NCBI GenBank assembly: GCA_910585595.1
Contig: CAJUET010000006.1
Coordinates: forward strand, 24,963 to 88,962
DNA length: 64,000 nucleotides
Reading direction: 5' to 3'
Source: an uncultured Christensenella sp.
GTDB taxonomy: Bacteria; Bacillota; Clostridia; Christensenellales; Borkfalkiaceae
In this document: in pieces, positions 33,156 through 42,696 of the stretch
Layout of the letters: each line of letters opens with the position of its first letter
Position numbering within the stretch: position 1 is the stretch's first letter
Translations under genes and position numbers: made by a program
The notes under the pieces: model-generated
What the model saw: only the letters and a program-made list of their open reading frames with translations
The model's database searches: none
What the model was told of the DNA's origin: nothing

Positions 33156-36100
33156 TTAGAAACTCATTCCCGTTTTAGAGGGCGTTACTAATTTTATAAG
33201 ACCCTCGCTGAGAAGTTCATCGTCCGTCTTGAAGGGATACAATGCAACGTAATCCACGTTCTTCTTCTCCCCTTCCACTGCGCCAAGTCTTTCCATCAGC
33301 AGCGGTATCAAGCGGAGCGCGCGTTTCAAACCGACTTCGCTCTTAATTTTTACCATCATGGGCGTCTTCTCATACATCTTCTTGTCGCCCTCGTATTTTT
33401 GATGATATACCGAAGTCGAGAACTCTTCGGGATTGAGCGCAATATACATACACAGCGTTTTGCCGTTGACGCCGATCTTCGCGATCGTTTCGCCGCGGAA
33501 AGAGAATCTGTCGTTCGACCAGTTCACCTGCGAATTCGTGCGCGTGTATTGCAATATCGCATTTTTCAATCTGCCGTAATAAGCCTTCGTCTCGTCGCCG
33601 CTTTGAATGATGCGGGCAAGGAAACTACGCTTATAGCGCGTCGTCTCTAACTCTTCTTCATCCTCTACCTCGTCGGAAATAGGAGCAGGCTTTGCAGAAG
33701 GCACTACCGCCTTGGGAACAGCCTTACTCTTCTGAGCGTTTCCGAAGGGAAACTTCGGCGCAGGCTGGGGCTGTTGCGGCGCGGGCTGCTGTACCCCGAA
33801 ATTGTAATTGGGCTGAGGCGGGAACTGCGGTTGAGGTCCGTAATTATATGCGGGCTGAGGTCCGTAGCTATATGCGGGAACATACTGCTGTTGAGGCACC
33901 GCCGCAATCGCAGCCTCCTCTTCCACAACCTTGGATTCTCTCTCGACGACTACCTGCACGGGAGTGGACTTAGATACGAATTCTTCCTTTTTAAGAAATT
34001 CTACGACAAGCTCTGCAACTCTGCTGTAATCGAGTTCGTCGGAGACGGTACGGGCGATTTTGGAAATACCGGAATCATCCACCGTAACGTCGAATTCGTT
34101 TTCAAGCATCCGCGCAACGCGGTCTGCAATCAGATCGTAATTGATTGAAGGCATCGAAATCGAACCGGCGATCTTTTCCGCGATCACATTTTCGTCTGTG
34201 ACGGGCATTGCAGCCGAAATTCTGTTTGCAATAGCCTCTTCGTCTACTCCGCCGATCACGGCGGCAACGCGCTCTGCGATCGTATCGTAGTCCACTTCCG
34301 GCATGACCATCGAAACACGTTCCGCAAGCGTATCGTAATCAACCTTTCCGCCGCTTACGGGAATATCGCCGACGGCAGACTTCACACGCTCTGCAATTTC
34401 GTCGTAATCGACGGTGGGCACTTTCTGCGCAAGAACTTCTGCAAGCAGATCATAATCGACCGACATTTCGGGCGTGGGGATGTCGCTTGCTGTAAACTTC
34501 ATATTCATGTGCTCGGCAAGCTCGTCGTAATCGATGGGCTTCTGAGCCGCAAATACAGCCATGGATTTGAGATGCGTTGCAAGCTCGTCATAGTTGATCG
34601 CAGGAACCTTCTGCGCGATCTTCTCGGCAAGCAGATCGTAATTGATCGCCTGCGCCATGGAAACGTCGCTTGCGGCAACCTTTACATGCTTAGCGAGCTC
34701 GTCGTAATCGATCGGATTTTGCGGAGCGAATACAGACATGGCTTTGAGGTGCGATGCAAGTTCGTCGTAGTTGATCGCGGGAACTTTGCGCGCGATCTTC
34801 TCGGAGAGTAGATCGTAATCGAAGGACTCATGCGTTCTCTTGGAGTCTGCAACCTTATTGACGACCTTATTCGCGATCTCGTCATAGTCGATCGGCGTTT
34901 GCGGCGTAAATACCGAAAGCCGTTTGAAATGCCAAGCGAGGTCGTCGTAATTGATTGCGGGAACTCTTTGCGCGAGCTTCTCGGCAAGCAGATCGTAATT
35001 GATCGTTTCGTTCGTCTTGTTGTATTCCGCGACCTTGACGACGACCCTATTGGCGATCGCATCATAGTCGATCGGCGTTTGCTGTGCGAATACCGACATC
35101 GTTTTAAGACGGGACGCAAGTTCGTCGTAATCGATAGACGTCTGCGGCGTGAATAGCGACATCGTTTTAAGGCGCGAAGCAAGCTCGTCGTAATTGATAG
35201 ACGTCTGCGCTGTAAATACCGACATCGTTTTGAGGTGCAACGCAAGCTCGTCGTAATTGATCGCAGGAACTTTTTGCGCAAGCTTTTCGGCAAGCACGTC
35301 GTAATTGACGGGCGTCTGCGGCGTGAATACCGACATTGTTTTAAGGTGCAACGCAAGCTCGTCGTAATTGATCGCAGGAACTTTTTGCGCAAGTTTTTCA
35401 GCAAGCACGTCGTAATTGACGGACGTCTGCGGCGTAAATACCGACATCGTTTTAAGGTGCAACGCAAGCTCGTCGTAATTGATAGGCGTTTGCGCCGTGA
35501 ACACCGACATCGTTTTAAGACGGGACGCAAGTTCGTCGTAATTGACCGCGGGAACCTTTTCTGCAAGCTTCTCGGCAAGTACGTCGTAATTGACATCCAA
35601 GCCCGCTTTTTCGGCTTCCGTGACCTTATTTACGATCTTGTTTGCAATTTCGTCATAATCAACGGGCTGCTTTTCGGCAAATACAGACATTGCTTTAACG
35701 AGAGCCGTAAGCTCATTATAGTCAACGGAAGGAACTTTCTTCGCAACTTTCTCGGCAAGTTCTTCGTAATTGACCTCTTCGCCTTCCACCGTTTTATCAG
35801 TTTCCGTGACCTTATTAACTACCTTATTGGCAAGGGTATCATAGTCGAATTCAACAGGGTCTTGCATCAATCTCGAAGCCGCAGCTACACGCTCGGCAAG
35901 ATCGTTATAATCGACCGTAGGCACTTTTTGGGCAAGCTTTTCGGCAAGCAACTCGTAATCGGCACCCGGTACTTTTTCGGCAAATTTCTCGATAAGCTGA
36001 TCGTAATCGGCGCCCGGCACTTTCTCCGCCACTTTATCCGCAAGCAAATCGTAATCGATCTGCAACGCTTTAAGCGCCACTTTATCCGCGATCAAATCGT

Positions 36101-39100
36101 AGTCGATCGCCTCCGACTCGCCGCTTTGGCGACCGTTTGCAATGCTATCGGTATAAGCGAATTCGCCCGAGGACATTTTCGAAGCAAGCTTTTCGACGAT
36201 CGATTCGTATTTGGAATCTTCGTCCGCCGCCACGTTTACGGGAATATTGTCGTCTGCGATTTTTTCCGTCACTTTGGAAGCAATCAAATCGTAATCAACA
36301 AGGGGAATTGCGTCCGCCACCTTATCGGCAATCGCATTCTCATCCGTCTGAGGAATTGCCGCCACCACTTTTTCGACGATCGCATTCTCATCCGTCTGAG
36401 GGATCATATTCGCAATACGATCAGTAAGCTCGTCATAGTCCACTTCGGGAATGATGATGGCGATCTTTTCCGCAAGCAGATCGTAATCGATTTCGAAGGG
36501 TTCTCCGTCGGCGGAAACACTTCTTTGAGCGCCGTCTCCTTCTTCTGCGATCGCTTCGGGAAGAATATCTCTCAAACGGTCGCAAAGTTCGTCGTAGTCG
36601 ATCGCAGGAACTTTCTCCGCAAGTCTTTCGGCAAGCCATTCGTAATCGATTTCGGCAGTTTCCCTCTCTTCTCCTTCCGCCGCTTCCGCGCCGTTCGTAT
36701 CCATAACGGAAAGCGCGTTCAGCATTTCCTCTTTCAAACCGCTCATCTGCGCTTCAATACGCTCGTTGAGATCGTCTGCGATAGCGTCGAGACGGTCAAG
36801 ATATCCGTTTTCCGCAGCTTCTGCCGCTTCGCTCGATTTTGCGATTTCGTCCTTGACCGATTCAAGATCTTTGGAAAGATCGTCTGCATTGAACACCGCC
36901 ATACCGACCTGCGTGATCGCGTAGAGCAGCTCTTCTTTGAGCGCGCTGACCTGCGTATCGAGGTTCGTGTTGAGGTTCTCCACCGCCGCCGAAAGTTTTT
37001 CGGAATACGCTTCTTTAAGCGCTTCGTTCTCTGTAATTTCCGCACTCTCTTCAGCGGGTTTCGCATCGAGACCGGAAATTGCGCCAAGAAGTTCGGATCT
37101 GAGTCTATCCAACTCGCTCTGCATACGAACGTTCATGGAGTCGATTGCTCTCTCCAATTGAAGAGAATATTCTTTCCCCAATGCCTCGTTGTCGTCCTTG
37201 CTTCTGGAAATCTCCTGCTTTAACGCCATAAATTCACTGGTCGTTCCGACGGAAGGCGCAGAAACCGCCATCTTCGCCACCGTTTCAAGGAGATCTCTTT
37301 TCAAGCCGCCCACTTCCGTGGACTGCGTATCGATTTTATCGTTAAGTCTTTCGACAGCCGCTTCAAGCCGATCCGTATTATCGCTCTTTGCATTGTCAGG
37401 CGTAACCGTTACGGCAAGTTGCGCCATTGCGTTCATTAAATCGTCTTTGAGATCCAGTATTTCCGAACGGAGCTTGTCGCCCATTTCGTTTACTGCCTTT
37501 AAGCTGTCTGCACCGTCGCTGTTCCTTTCCTCGCTCTTGTATACGGACGAAGAAAGTTGCGCCATACCGTTGAGGAGGTCATCTTTGAGCATATCCATCT
37601 CCGCACGGAGTTTATCGCTCATATCCTCCATAACTTTGAGACTCTCTTTGCCCGTCGCACCGCTTTCTGCCTCTTCGGGCGTTACGGTAATCGCGAGCTG
37701 CGCCATAGCGCTCATCAAGTCGTCTTTGAGCGCGTCCATATCCGCACGGAGCTTGCCGCTCATATCCTCCATAACTTTGAGGCTCTCTTCGTTCGCCGCA
37801 CTGCTCTGTGCATCTTCGGGCGTTACGGTAATCGCAAGCTGCGCCATAGCGCTCATCAAGTCGTCTTTGAGCGCGTCCATCTGCGCACGAAGCTTGTCGT
37901 TTGTTTCGTTGATTGCGTTCAGGCTCTCTTCCGTGATATTGCCGCCCTCGATCGCTTCGGGCGTGACCGTTACGGCAAGCTGTGCCATAGCACTCATCAA
38001 ATCGTCTTTGAGGCTCGACATTTCCGAATGGAGCTGTCCGCTGAGTTCGTTCACCGTCGCTTTGATATCCTCTTCGGAATCTTCGCCTGCGTCCTCTTTT
38101 CGGTTGACCGACATGGAGATCTGCGCCATGCCGCCCAACAAATCGTCTTTCAAATAATCCAACTGCGTTTGCAGTTTTTCTTTCAAGTCGTCAAACGCCT
38201 TCTGATTATCGACGCCGTTGCTTGCAGGGCTTTCGGGAGTAACCGACACAGCGAGCTGTGCCATTGCTCCCATAAGGTCGTCTTTGAGCGCTTCCATTTC
38301 CGAATGGAGCTTATCGCTCAAATCATTCACGGCTCTCGCGTTCTCGGCAACGCCGTTGCTCTCGCTTACGGGCGCCGCAGTTAATGCAAGCTGTGCCATA
38401 GCGCCCATAAGGTCGTCCTTCATGGCGTCCATTTCAGATTGTATTTTCGCGCTCATTGCATTGAGTGCTGCGGTATTATCCTCCCCGCTCCCGCTGCTTT
38501 CGGGCGTCACCGTCATAGCAAGCTGCGCCATGGCACCCATAAGGTCATCCTTCATCGTGCCCATTTCGCCGCGGAGCTTGTCGCTCATATCCGTTACGGC
38601 TTTGAACGCCTCGGCATTCAGTCCGCTTCCGTCGCCGCTTTCGGGCGTAACGCTGATAGCAAGCTGTGCCATTGCGCCCATGAGATCGTCCTTCATGGCG
38701 TCCATTTCAGATTGTATTTTCGCACTCATCGCGCTGAGCGCCGCAGAATTGTCTGCGCCGCCACTGCTGCTCTCGGGCGTCATCGTCATTGCAAGCTGCG
38801 CCATTGCTCCCATAAGATCGTCCTTCATTGTGAGCATTTCCGATTGCATTTTCGCACTCATTGCGTTGAGCGCCGCGGAATTGTCTGCGCCGCCACTGCT
38901 GCTTTCGGGCGTCATCGTCATTGCAAGCTGCGCCATTGCTCCCATGAGATCGTCCTTCATCGTGAGCATTTCAGATTGCATTTTCGCACTCATTGCGCTG
39001 AGCGCCGCGGAATTGTCTGCACCGCCACTGCTCTCGGGCGTCATTGTCATTGCAAGCTGCGCCATCGCTTCCATGAGTTCGTCTTTCATGGCGTCTACTT

Positions 39101-39647
39101 CGGCATGGATCTGTTCGCTGATATTGTCAAGCTGCTGATTGCCGACTCCGCCGTCGCCGTTTTCGGGGGTCATCGTAACGGCAAGTTGCGCCATCGCCCC
39201 CATGAGTTCGTCTTTAAGCGCTTCCGATTCGAGCTGAACGCGCGCACCGATGCTTTCGATTGCATCGTCAATTCCCGTTCCGCTTGCGACAGGCTCGCCC
39301 GACGCGGCGACCGGAGCTCTATTTTTAAGCTCCTCGACCGTGTTCTGCAATGCTTCGAGTTGTTCCCTCAAATCACCGATCGCATTTTCGATTTGCTCAC
39401 CCGTTATTTTATCGACGTCCTCTTTCAGCGCGGAGAGATCCGCTTTGTTAAGGTCGTAGATCGCGCTGTTTTGCTGCGTGATATAACGCACCTCGTTCAT
39501 TACGGATTCTATGGATTCTTTTAGCGTGGACTCCATCAACTCGTGACTTGCTTGAAGTTCTTCGCTCAAAGAACCTTTGATCTCTTCGATTTTGTCTTCA
39601 ATGCTAAGGTAGAGCCCTTCTAAAACTTGTTCGTCAATCTCAGCCAT
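33156..39647 (-). CDS. 2163-residue repeat protein with two distinct arrays and a C-terminal domain
   Basis: Start ATG at 39647 (GAGG site); an upstream ATG lacks a site. First array (~150-930): about 18 copies of a ~49-residue helical unit ending in (D/E)(D/E)LMxAMAQLAxTxTPE. Second array (~960-1880): many copies of a unit built on (V/I)(D/N)YDxLAxKxAxKVP, often with LKTMSVFTPQTP between. A Pro/Gln/Tyr linker (YGPQPAYNYGPQPQFP) follows, then a ~160-residue globular domain (TNSQVNWSNDRFSFRGETI, GKTLCMYIALNP) that recurs in other Clostridial proteins. There is no signal peptide, so it is cytoplasmic. Function unknown; a scaffold or filament is only a guess. Confidence 0.75.
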   Translation of the reverse strand: MAEIDEQVLEGLYLSIEDKIEEIKGSLSEELQASHELMESTLKESIESVMNEVRYITQQNSAIYDLNKADLSALKEDVDKITGEQIENAIGDLREQLEALQNTVEELKNRAPVAASGEPVASGTGIDDAIESIGARVQLESEALKDELMGAMAQLAVTMTPENGDGGVGNQQLDNISEQIHAEVDAMKDELMEAMAQLAMTMTPESSGGADNSAALSAMSAKMQSEMLTMKDDLMGAMAQLAMTMTPESSSGGADNSAALNAMSAKMQSEMLTMKDDLMGAMAQLAMTMTPESSSGGADNSAALSAMSAKIQSEMDAMKDDLMGAMAQLAISVTPESGDGSGLNAEAFKAVTDMSDKLRGEMGTMKDDLMGAMAQLAMTVTPESSGSGEDNTAALNAMSAKIQSEMDAMKDDLMGAMAQLALTAAPVSESNGVAENARAVNDLSDKLHSEMEALKDDLMGAMAQLAVSVTPESPASNGVDNQKAFDDLKEKLQTQLDYLKDDLLGGMAQISMSVNRKEDAGEDSEEDIKATVNELSGQLHSEMSSLKDDLMSAMAQLAVTVTPEAIEGGNITEESLNAINETNDKLRAQMDALKDDLMSAMAQLAITVTPEDAQSSAANEESLKVMEDMSGKLRADMDALKDDLMSAMAQLAITVTPEEAESGATGKESLKVMEDMSDKLRAEMDMLKDDLLNGMAQLSSSVYKSEERNSDGADSLKAVNEMGDKLRSEILDLKDDLMNAMAQLAVTVTPDNAKSDNTDRLEAAVERLNDKIDTQSTEVGGLKRDLLETVAKMAVSAPSVGTTSEFMALKQEISRSKDDNEALGKEYSLQLERAIDSMNVRMQSELDRLRSELLGAISGLDAKPAEESAEITENEALKEAYSEKLSAAVENLNTNLDTQVSALKEELLYAITQVGMAVFNADDLSKDLESVKDEIAKSSEAAEAAENGYLDRLDAIADDLNERIEAQMSGLKEEMLNALSVMDTNGAEAAEGEERETAEIDYEWLAERLAEKVPAIDYDELCDRLRDILPEAIAEEGDGAQRSVSADGEPFEIDYDLLAEKIAIIIPEVDYDELTDRIANMIPQTDENAIVEKVVAAIPQTDENAIADKVADAIPLVDYDLIASKVTEKIADDNIPVNVAADEDSKYESIVEKLASKMSSGEFAYTDSIANGRQSGESEAIDYDLIADKVALKALQIDYDLLADKVAEKVPGADYDQLIEKFAEKVPGADYELLAEKLAQKVPTVDYNDLAERVAAASRLMQDPVEFDYDTLANKVVNKVTETDKTVEGEEVNYEELAEKVAKKVPSVDYNELTALVKAMSVFAEKQPVDYDEIANKIVNKVTEAEKAGLDVNYDVLAEKLAEKVPAVNYDELASRLKTMSVFTAQTPINYDELALHLKTMSVFTPQTSVNYDVLAEKLAQKVPAINYDELALHLKTMSVFTPQTPVNYDVLAEKLAQKVPAINYDELALHLKTMSVFTAQTSINYDELASRLKTMSLFTPQTSIDYDELASRLKTMSVFAQQTPIDYDAIANRVVVKVAEYNKTNETINYDLLAEKLAQRVPAINYDDLAWHFKRLSVFTPQTPIDYDEIANKVVNKVADSKRTHESFDYDLLSEKIARKVPAINYDELASHLKAMSVFAPQNPIDYDELAKHVKVAASDVSMAQAINYDLLAEKIAQKVPAINYDELATHLKSMAVFAAQKPIDYDELAEHMNMKFTASDIPTPEMSVDYDLLAEVLAQKVPTVDYDEIAERVKSAVGDIPVSGGKVDYDTLAERVSMVMPEVDYDTIAERVAAVIGGVDEEAIANRISAAMPVTDENVIAEKIAGSISMPSINYDLIADRVARMLENEFDVTVDDSGISKIARTVSDELDYSRVAELVVEFLKKEEFVSKSTPVQVVVERESKVVEEEAAIAAVPQQQYVPAYSYGPQPAYNYGPQPQFPPQPNYNFGVQQPAPQQPQPAPKFPFGNAQKSKAVPKAVVPSAKPAPISDEVEDEEELETTRYKRSFLARIIQSGDETKAYYGRLKNAILQYTRTNSQVNWSNDRFSFRGETIAKIGVNGKTLCMYIALNPEEFSTSVYHQKYEGDKKMYEKTPMMVKIKSEVGLKRALRLIPLLMERLGAVEGEKKNVDYVALYPFKTDDELLSEGLIKLVTPSKTGMSF

Positions 39648-39810
39648 TTTTAACCTCTTCCTGCTTCTTTTGCAGATTATACAATCATACGCTATATAGT
39701 TTACACCATTTTTATGCAAATGTAAATACTTTTACATGATTTTTTCGGAATGTATCCGCCTTTTTTAGTCATTTTTCGACAAAAAGAAACTTCTTTCGCT
39801 ATTTTTTCGG

Positions 39811-40626
39811 TCAGTACCTCTTTTCAGAGTGCATCCGAGAGCGCATTTTTCGGAAATTAAAGATCATCCCTGCCGTAAAACAGATCATCAACCAATATAA
39901 AAACAGCAGGAACACGATCACAGCGGATAGTGCCCCATACAGTTTTTCGGGGCTGGAAAACACAAGATATAGTCGGAACAGCATTGCCGCGCCGAGCCAG
40001 CTCAAAGCCGTGATTGCGCTTCCCGCCGCCGTCTGCGCAGGCGTGATCCGATACGGACAGGCATAAATATTCAAGACCCATGCAATGAAAAATCCGAATA
40101 CCGTGAGCACCGTATATACAATGATCCAGGAAAGCCAAGACGGCAACGAACGGGTCAGAAGATTAGCTCCTATAATGACTCCGCCCGTAAGCGCGACAAA
40201 AAGAATCGTGAGGATCGAAAAGACCACGGCGGAAAGCCTGAGCCGCCATCCGCTTTTCCCCTTTTCGATCCCGCATATAATTTCGCCGCTACGCCTTAAA
40301 TGATAAAAAAAGCCCGTCGCCGACCAAAAAGTTGTTGCGAGAAACAGGATCCCCGCCCCCGCGCTTGCGCCGGTCGCATGGGTATCCAGATAACCGATCA
40401 GTCCCTTCGCCCAATCGAACAATTCCAACTCGAAAAGCTGTTCCGCGGAAATTTTATCGCCGAAGATCAACGTAAGAAAAAAGAGCAACGGAACTAACGA
40501 CAGTACGAGAAAAAACACGAGCGTACCTGCGATCGTCGTAAACTTATTGTCGGCAAGAGCCGCATAAGCGTTTTTCACCTTTTCACACGTCCGCGAAAAT
40601 GCGCTTTTACGTTTTGCCCTCTCCAT
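39811..40626 (-). CDS. YihY/BrkB-family membrane protein
   Basis: About 271 residues from ATG 40626 (a TTG at 40644 is the alternative; neither has a clear SD). Six membrane helices, the N-terminal TTIAGTLVFFLVLSLVPLLF, and the family glycine block SAVIVFLLFLYWLMICFTAG. The family was once called RNase BN; the true role, probably transport or envelope-related, is open. Confidence 0.85.
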   Translation of the reverse strand: MERAKRKSAFSRTCEKVKNAYAALADNKFTTIAGTLVFFLVLSLVPLLFFLTLIFGDKISAEQLFELELFDWAKGLIGYLDTHATGASAGAGILFLATTFWSATGFFYHLRRSGEIICGIEKGKSGWRLRLSAVVFSILTILFVALTGGVIIGANLLTRSLPSWLSWIIVYTVLTVFGFFIAWVLNIYACPYRITPAQTAAGSAITALSWLGAAMLFRLYLVFSSPEKLYGALSAVIVFLLFLYWLMICFTAGMIFNFRKMRSRMHSEKRY

Positions 40627-40701
40627 ATATTGCAGTATGCGCAATCACGGAAAAAGCATGAGGCGGTCAACACACTCCGATTCTGAACCGTTACAAATCG
40701 A

Positions 40702-40905
40702 CTAGATCGATCGGAACATTTTGTGAAGCGGCACGTTCATCTCTTTCGCCACTCTGAACAGCGACAATACGTTGATGTTTTGATTTCGTAAAATTCTGTT
40801 TAACGTTGCCATACTGATTTTGCAACGCTTGCAAAATTCGGTTTTAGTGAAATGATTTTTTTCCAAATAGTCCTCTATCATTTTTACGTCAATGATTTCT
40901 TTCAT
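40702..40905 (-). CDS. small XRE/Cro-type regulator
   Basis: 67 residues, mostly one helix-turn-helix (FTKTEFCKRCKISMATLNRIL) and LFRVAKEMNVPLHKMF. Divergent from the regulator at 41009 with a shared palindrome in between. Confidence 0.7.
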   Translation of the reverse strand: MKEIIDVKMIEDYLEKNHFTKTEFCKRCKISMATLNRILRNQNINVLSLFRVAKEMNVPLHKMFRSI

Positions 40906-40927
40906 GTTATCCTCCCGTGGAAAAATA

Positions 40928-40967
40928 CGGCTAAAAGCCTTATGATATTATATATGGCTTTTAGCCG
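40928..40967. promoter_or_regulatory. palindromic operator between divergent regulators
   Basis: Perfect 12-bp arms CGGCTAAAAGCC (40928-40939) and GGCTTTTAGCCG (40956-40967). A TATAAT at 40997-41002 serves the rightward gene, with a weak AAGACA -35 17 nt ahead. Confidence 0.6.
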
Positions 40968-41008
40968 TTTGTCAAGACAAATACTGCTGAAAGCGGTATA
41001 ATATTAAT

Positions 41009-41212
41009 ATGAATAATTTCAAAAACCGCATCAATCTTGTATTAAAAAACAAAAAAATGTCGCAAAATGAACTTGCCAAAAAGATTTATATGTCGCAAAG
41101 CATTGTGAATAATTACTGCACCGGCAAAAGAGAACCCTCTTTGGAAGTACTGATTGCCATTTGCAAGGCATTAAACGTAAGCGCAGATTATTTATTAGGT
41201 TTAACTGATTAA
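41009..41212 (+). CDS. small XRE regulator
   Basis: 67 residues with the helix-turn-helix MSQNELAKKIYMSQSIVNNY and ALNVSADYLLGLTD, as in phage Cro/CI-type proteins. It reads toward the tuf terminator, so its message would end there. Confidence 0.75.
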   Translation: MNNFKNRINLVLKNKKMSQNELAKKIYMSQSIVNNYCTGKREPSLEVLIAICKALNVSADYLLGLTD

Positions 41213-41235
41213 AAATCAATACAATTTTGCAAAAC

Positions 41236-41264
41236 AAAAAGCACAGCCGAAGCTGTGCTTTTTT
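41236..41264. terminator. terminator of the str operon and of the XRE gene
   Basis: GCACAGC (41241-41247) and GCTGTGC (41252-41258) with A5 before and T6 after, so it works for both converging transcripts. Confidence 0.85.
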
Positions 41265-41279
41265 ATTTTGTTTTTCGAA

Positions 41280-42497
41280 TTAAAGAATCTTGGAAACCGC
41301 GCCGGAACCAACCGTTCTGCCGCCTTCGCGGATAGCGAAACGGAGACCTTCTTCGATAGCAACGGGTTTGATAACCTCGACCTTCATCGTGACGTGGTCA
41401 CCGGGCATAACCATTTCAACGCCTGCAGGAAGTTCGATCGAACCCGTAACGTCGGTCGTTCTGATGAAGAACTGAGGACGGTAATGGTTGAAGAACGCCG
41501 TGTGACGTCCGCCTTCCTCTTTCGTAAGGACGTAGACCTGAGCCTCGAACTTGGTAGCCGTAGCAACCGTGCCGGGTTTAGCGATAACTTGTCCTTTTTC
41601 GATATCTGTTCTGTTGATACCGCGGAGAAGCGCACCTACGTTGTCGCCCGCCGTTGCTTCGTCGAGCTGTTTGTGGAACATTTCAAGACCCGTGATCGTG
41701 GTCGTCTTGGGCTTATCGATAAGTCCGACGATTTCAGCAGGTTCGCCGACGTGAGCCACACCTCTTTCAACTCTGCCCGTAGCAACCGTGCCGCGGCCGG
41801 AGATGGTGAATACGTCCTCGACGGGAAGAAGGAAAGGCTTCTTGTCATCGCGTTCGGGCGTAGGAATGTAGCTGTCGATCGTGTTCATGAGCTCGATAAT
41901 GCACTGGCATTCGGGAGCTGCAAGAACCTCTGCATCGGGAGCGCCGCTCGCCGCTTTTTCAAGCGCTTTAAGCGCAGAACCTTTGATGATCGGAATGTCG
42001 TCGCCGGGGAATTCGTAGGAAGAAAGAAGGTCTCTGACTTCCATCTCAACGAGTTCGAGAAGTTCGGGATCGTCGAGCTGATCGCACTTGTTAAGGAATA
42101 CGACGATATAAGGAACGCCTACCTGACGGGCAAGCAGAATGTGCTCGCGGGTCTGAGGCATGGGACCGTCGGTCGCCGCAACTACGAGAATCGCACCGTC
42201 CATCTGCGCAGCACCCGTGATCATGTTCTTAACGTAGTCTGCGTGACCCGGGCAGTCAACGTGCGCGTAGTGACGCTTTTCCGTTTCGTACTCGACGTGA
42301 GCGGTGTTAATCGTAATACCGCGCGCCTTTTCTTCGGGCGCCTTATCGATTTCGTCGTAACGCATTTTCTGTGCCTGACCTTTGCACGCCATAACCATGG
42401 TGATAGCTGCGGTCAAAGTGGTCTTGCCGTGGTCAACGTGGCCGATGGTACCAATGTTGATGTGGGGCTTGCTTCTGTCGAATTTTGCCTTTGCCAT
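41280..42497 (-). CDS. tuf: elongation factor Tu
   Basis: 405 residues. G1 GHVDHGKT, G3 DCPGHADY, G4 NKCD and the three-domain EF-Tu sequence are complete (PHINIGTIGHVDHGKTTLTA, VPMPQTREH-type switch). It delivers aminoacyl-tRNA to the ribosome. Last gene of the rpsL-rpsG-fusA-tuf operon, with 199 bp to fusA. Confidence 0.98.
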   Translation of the reverse strand: MAKAKFDRSKPHINIGTIGHVDHGKTTLTAAITMVMACKGQAQKMRYDEIDKAPEEKARGITINTAHVEYETEKRHYAHVDCPGHADYVKNMITGAAQMDGAILVVAATDGPMPQTREHILLARQVGVPYIVVFLNKCDQLDDPELLELVEMEVRDLLSSYEFPGDDIPIIKGSALKALEKAASGAPDAEVLAAPECQCIIELMNTIDSYIPTPERDDKKPFLLPVEDVFTISGRGTVATGRVERGVAHVGEPAEIVGLIDKPKTTTITGLEMFHKQLDEATAGDNVGALLRGINRTDIEKGQVIAKPGTVATATKFEAQVYVLTKEEGGRHTAFFNHYRPQFFIRTTDVTGSIELPAGVEMVMPGDHVTMKVEVIKPVAIEEGLRFAIREGGRTVGSGAVSKIL

Positions 42498-42696
42498 TTT
42501 GAGTAATCCTCCGATAAATTTTATTATTTTTTGATAACTTTTCCGACATATTGTGTCGGAGCGCAGCTATCTATCAATACCTTGATATGAAGCTGATTCC
42601 GCTTACCGAATCATATTATAACCGATAACGGAAATTTTTGCAATGTTTTTATTGCATTTTTTTGGGAAAATTTCTAAATTCTCCCTGTAAAAGCCA

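Noticed and set aside
37380..39200. Regular DNA repeats that look like a CRISPR array
   Set aside because: They are in-frame protein repeats of ~147 bp with no spacer/repeat structure and no cas genes.
35235..39524. Long plus-strand frames (up to 662 codons) opposite the giant repeat gene
   Set aside because: They mirror the repeated codons of the minus-strand gene, have no SD and resemble no protein family.
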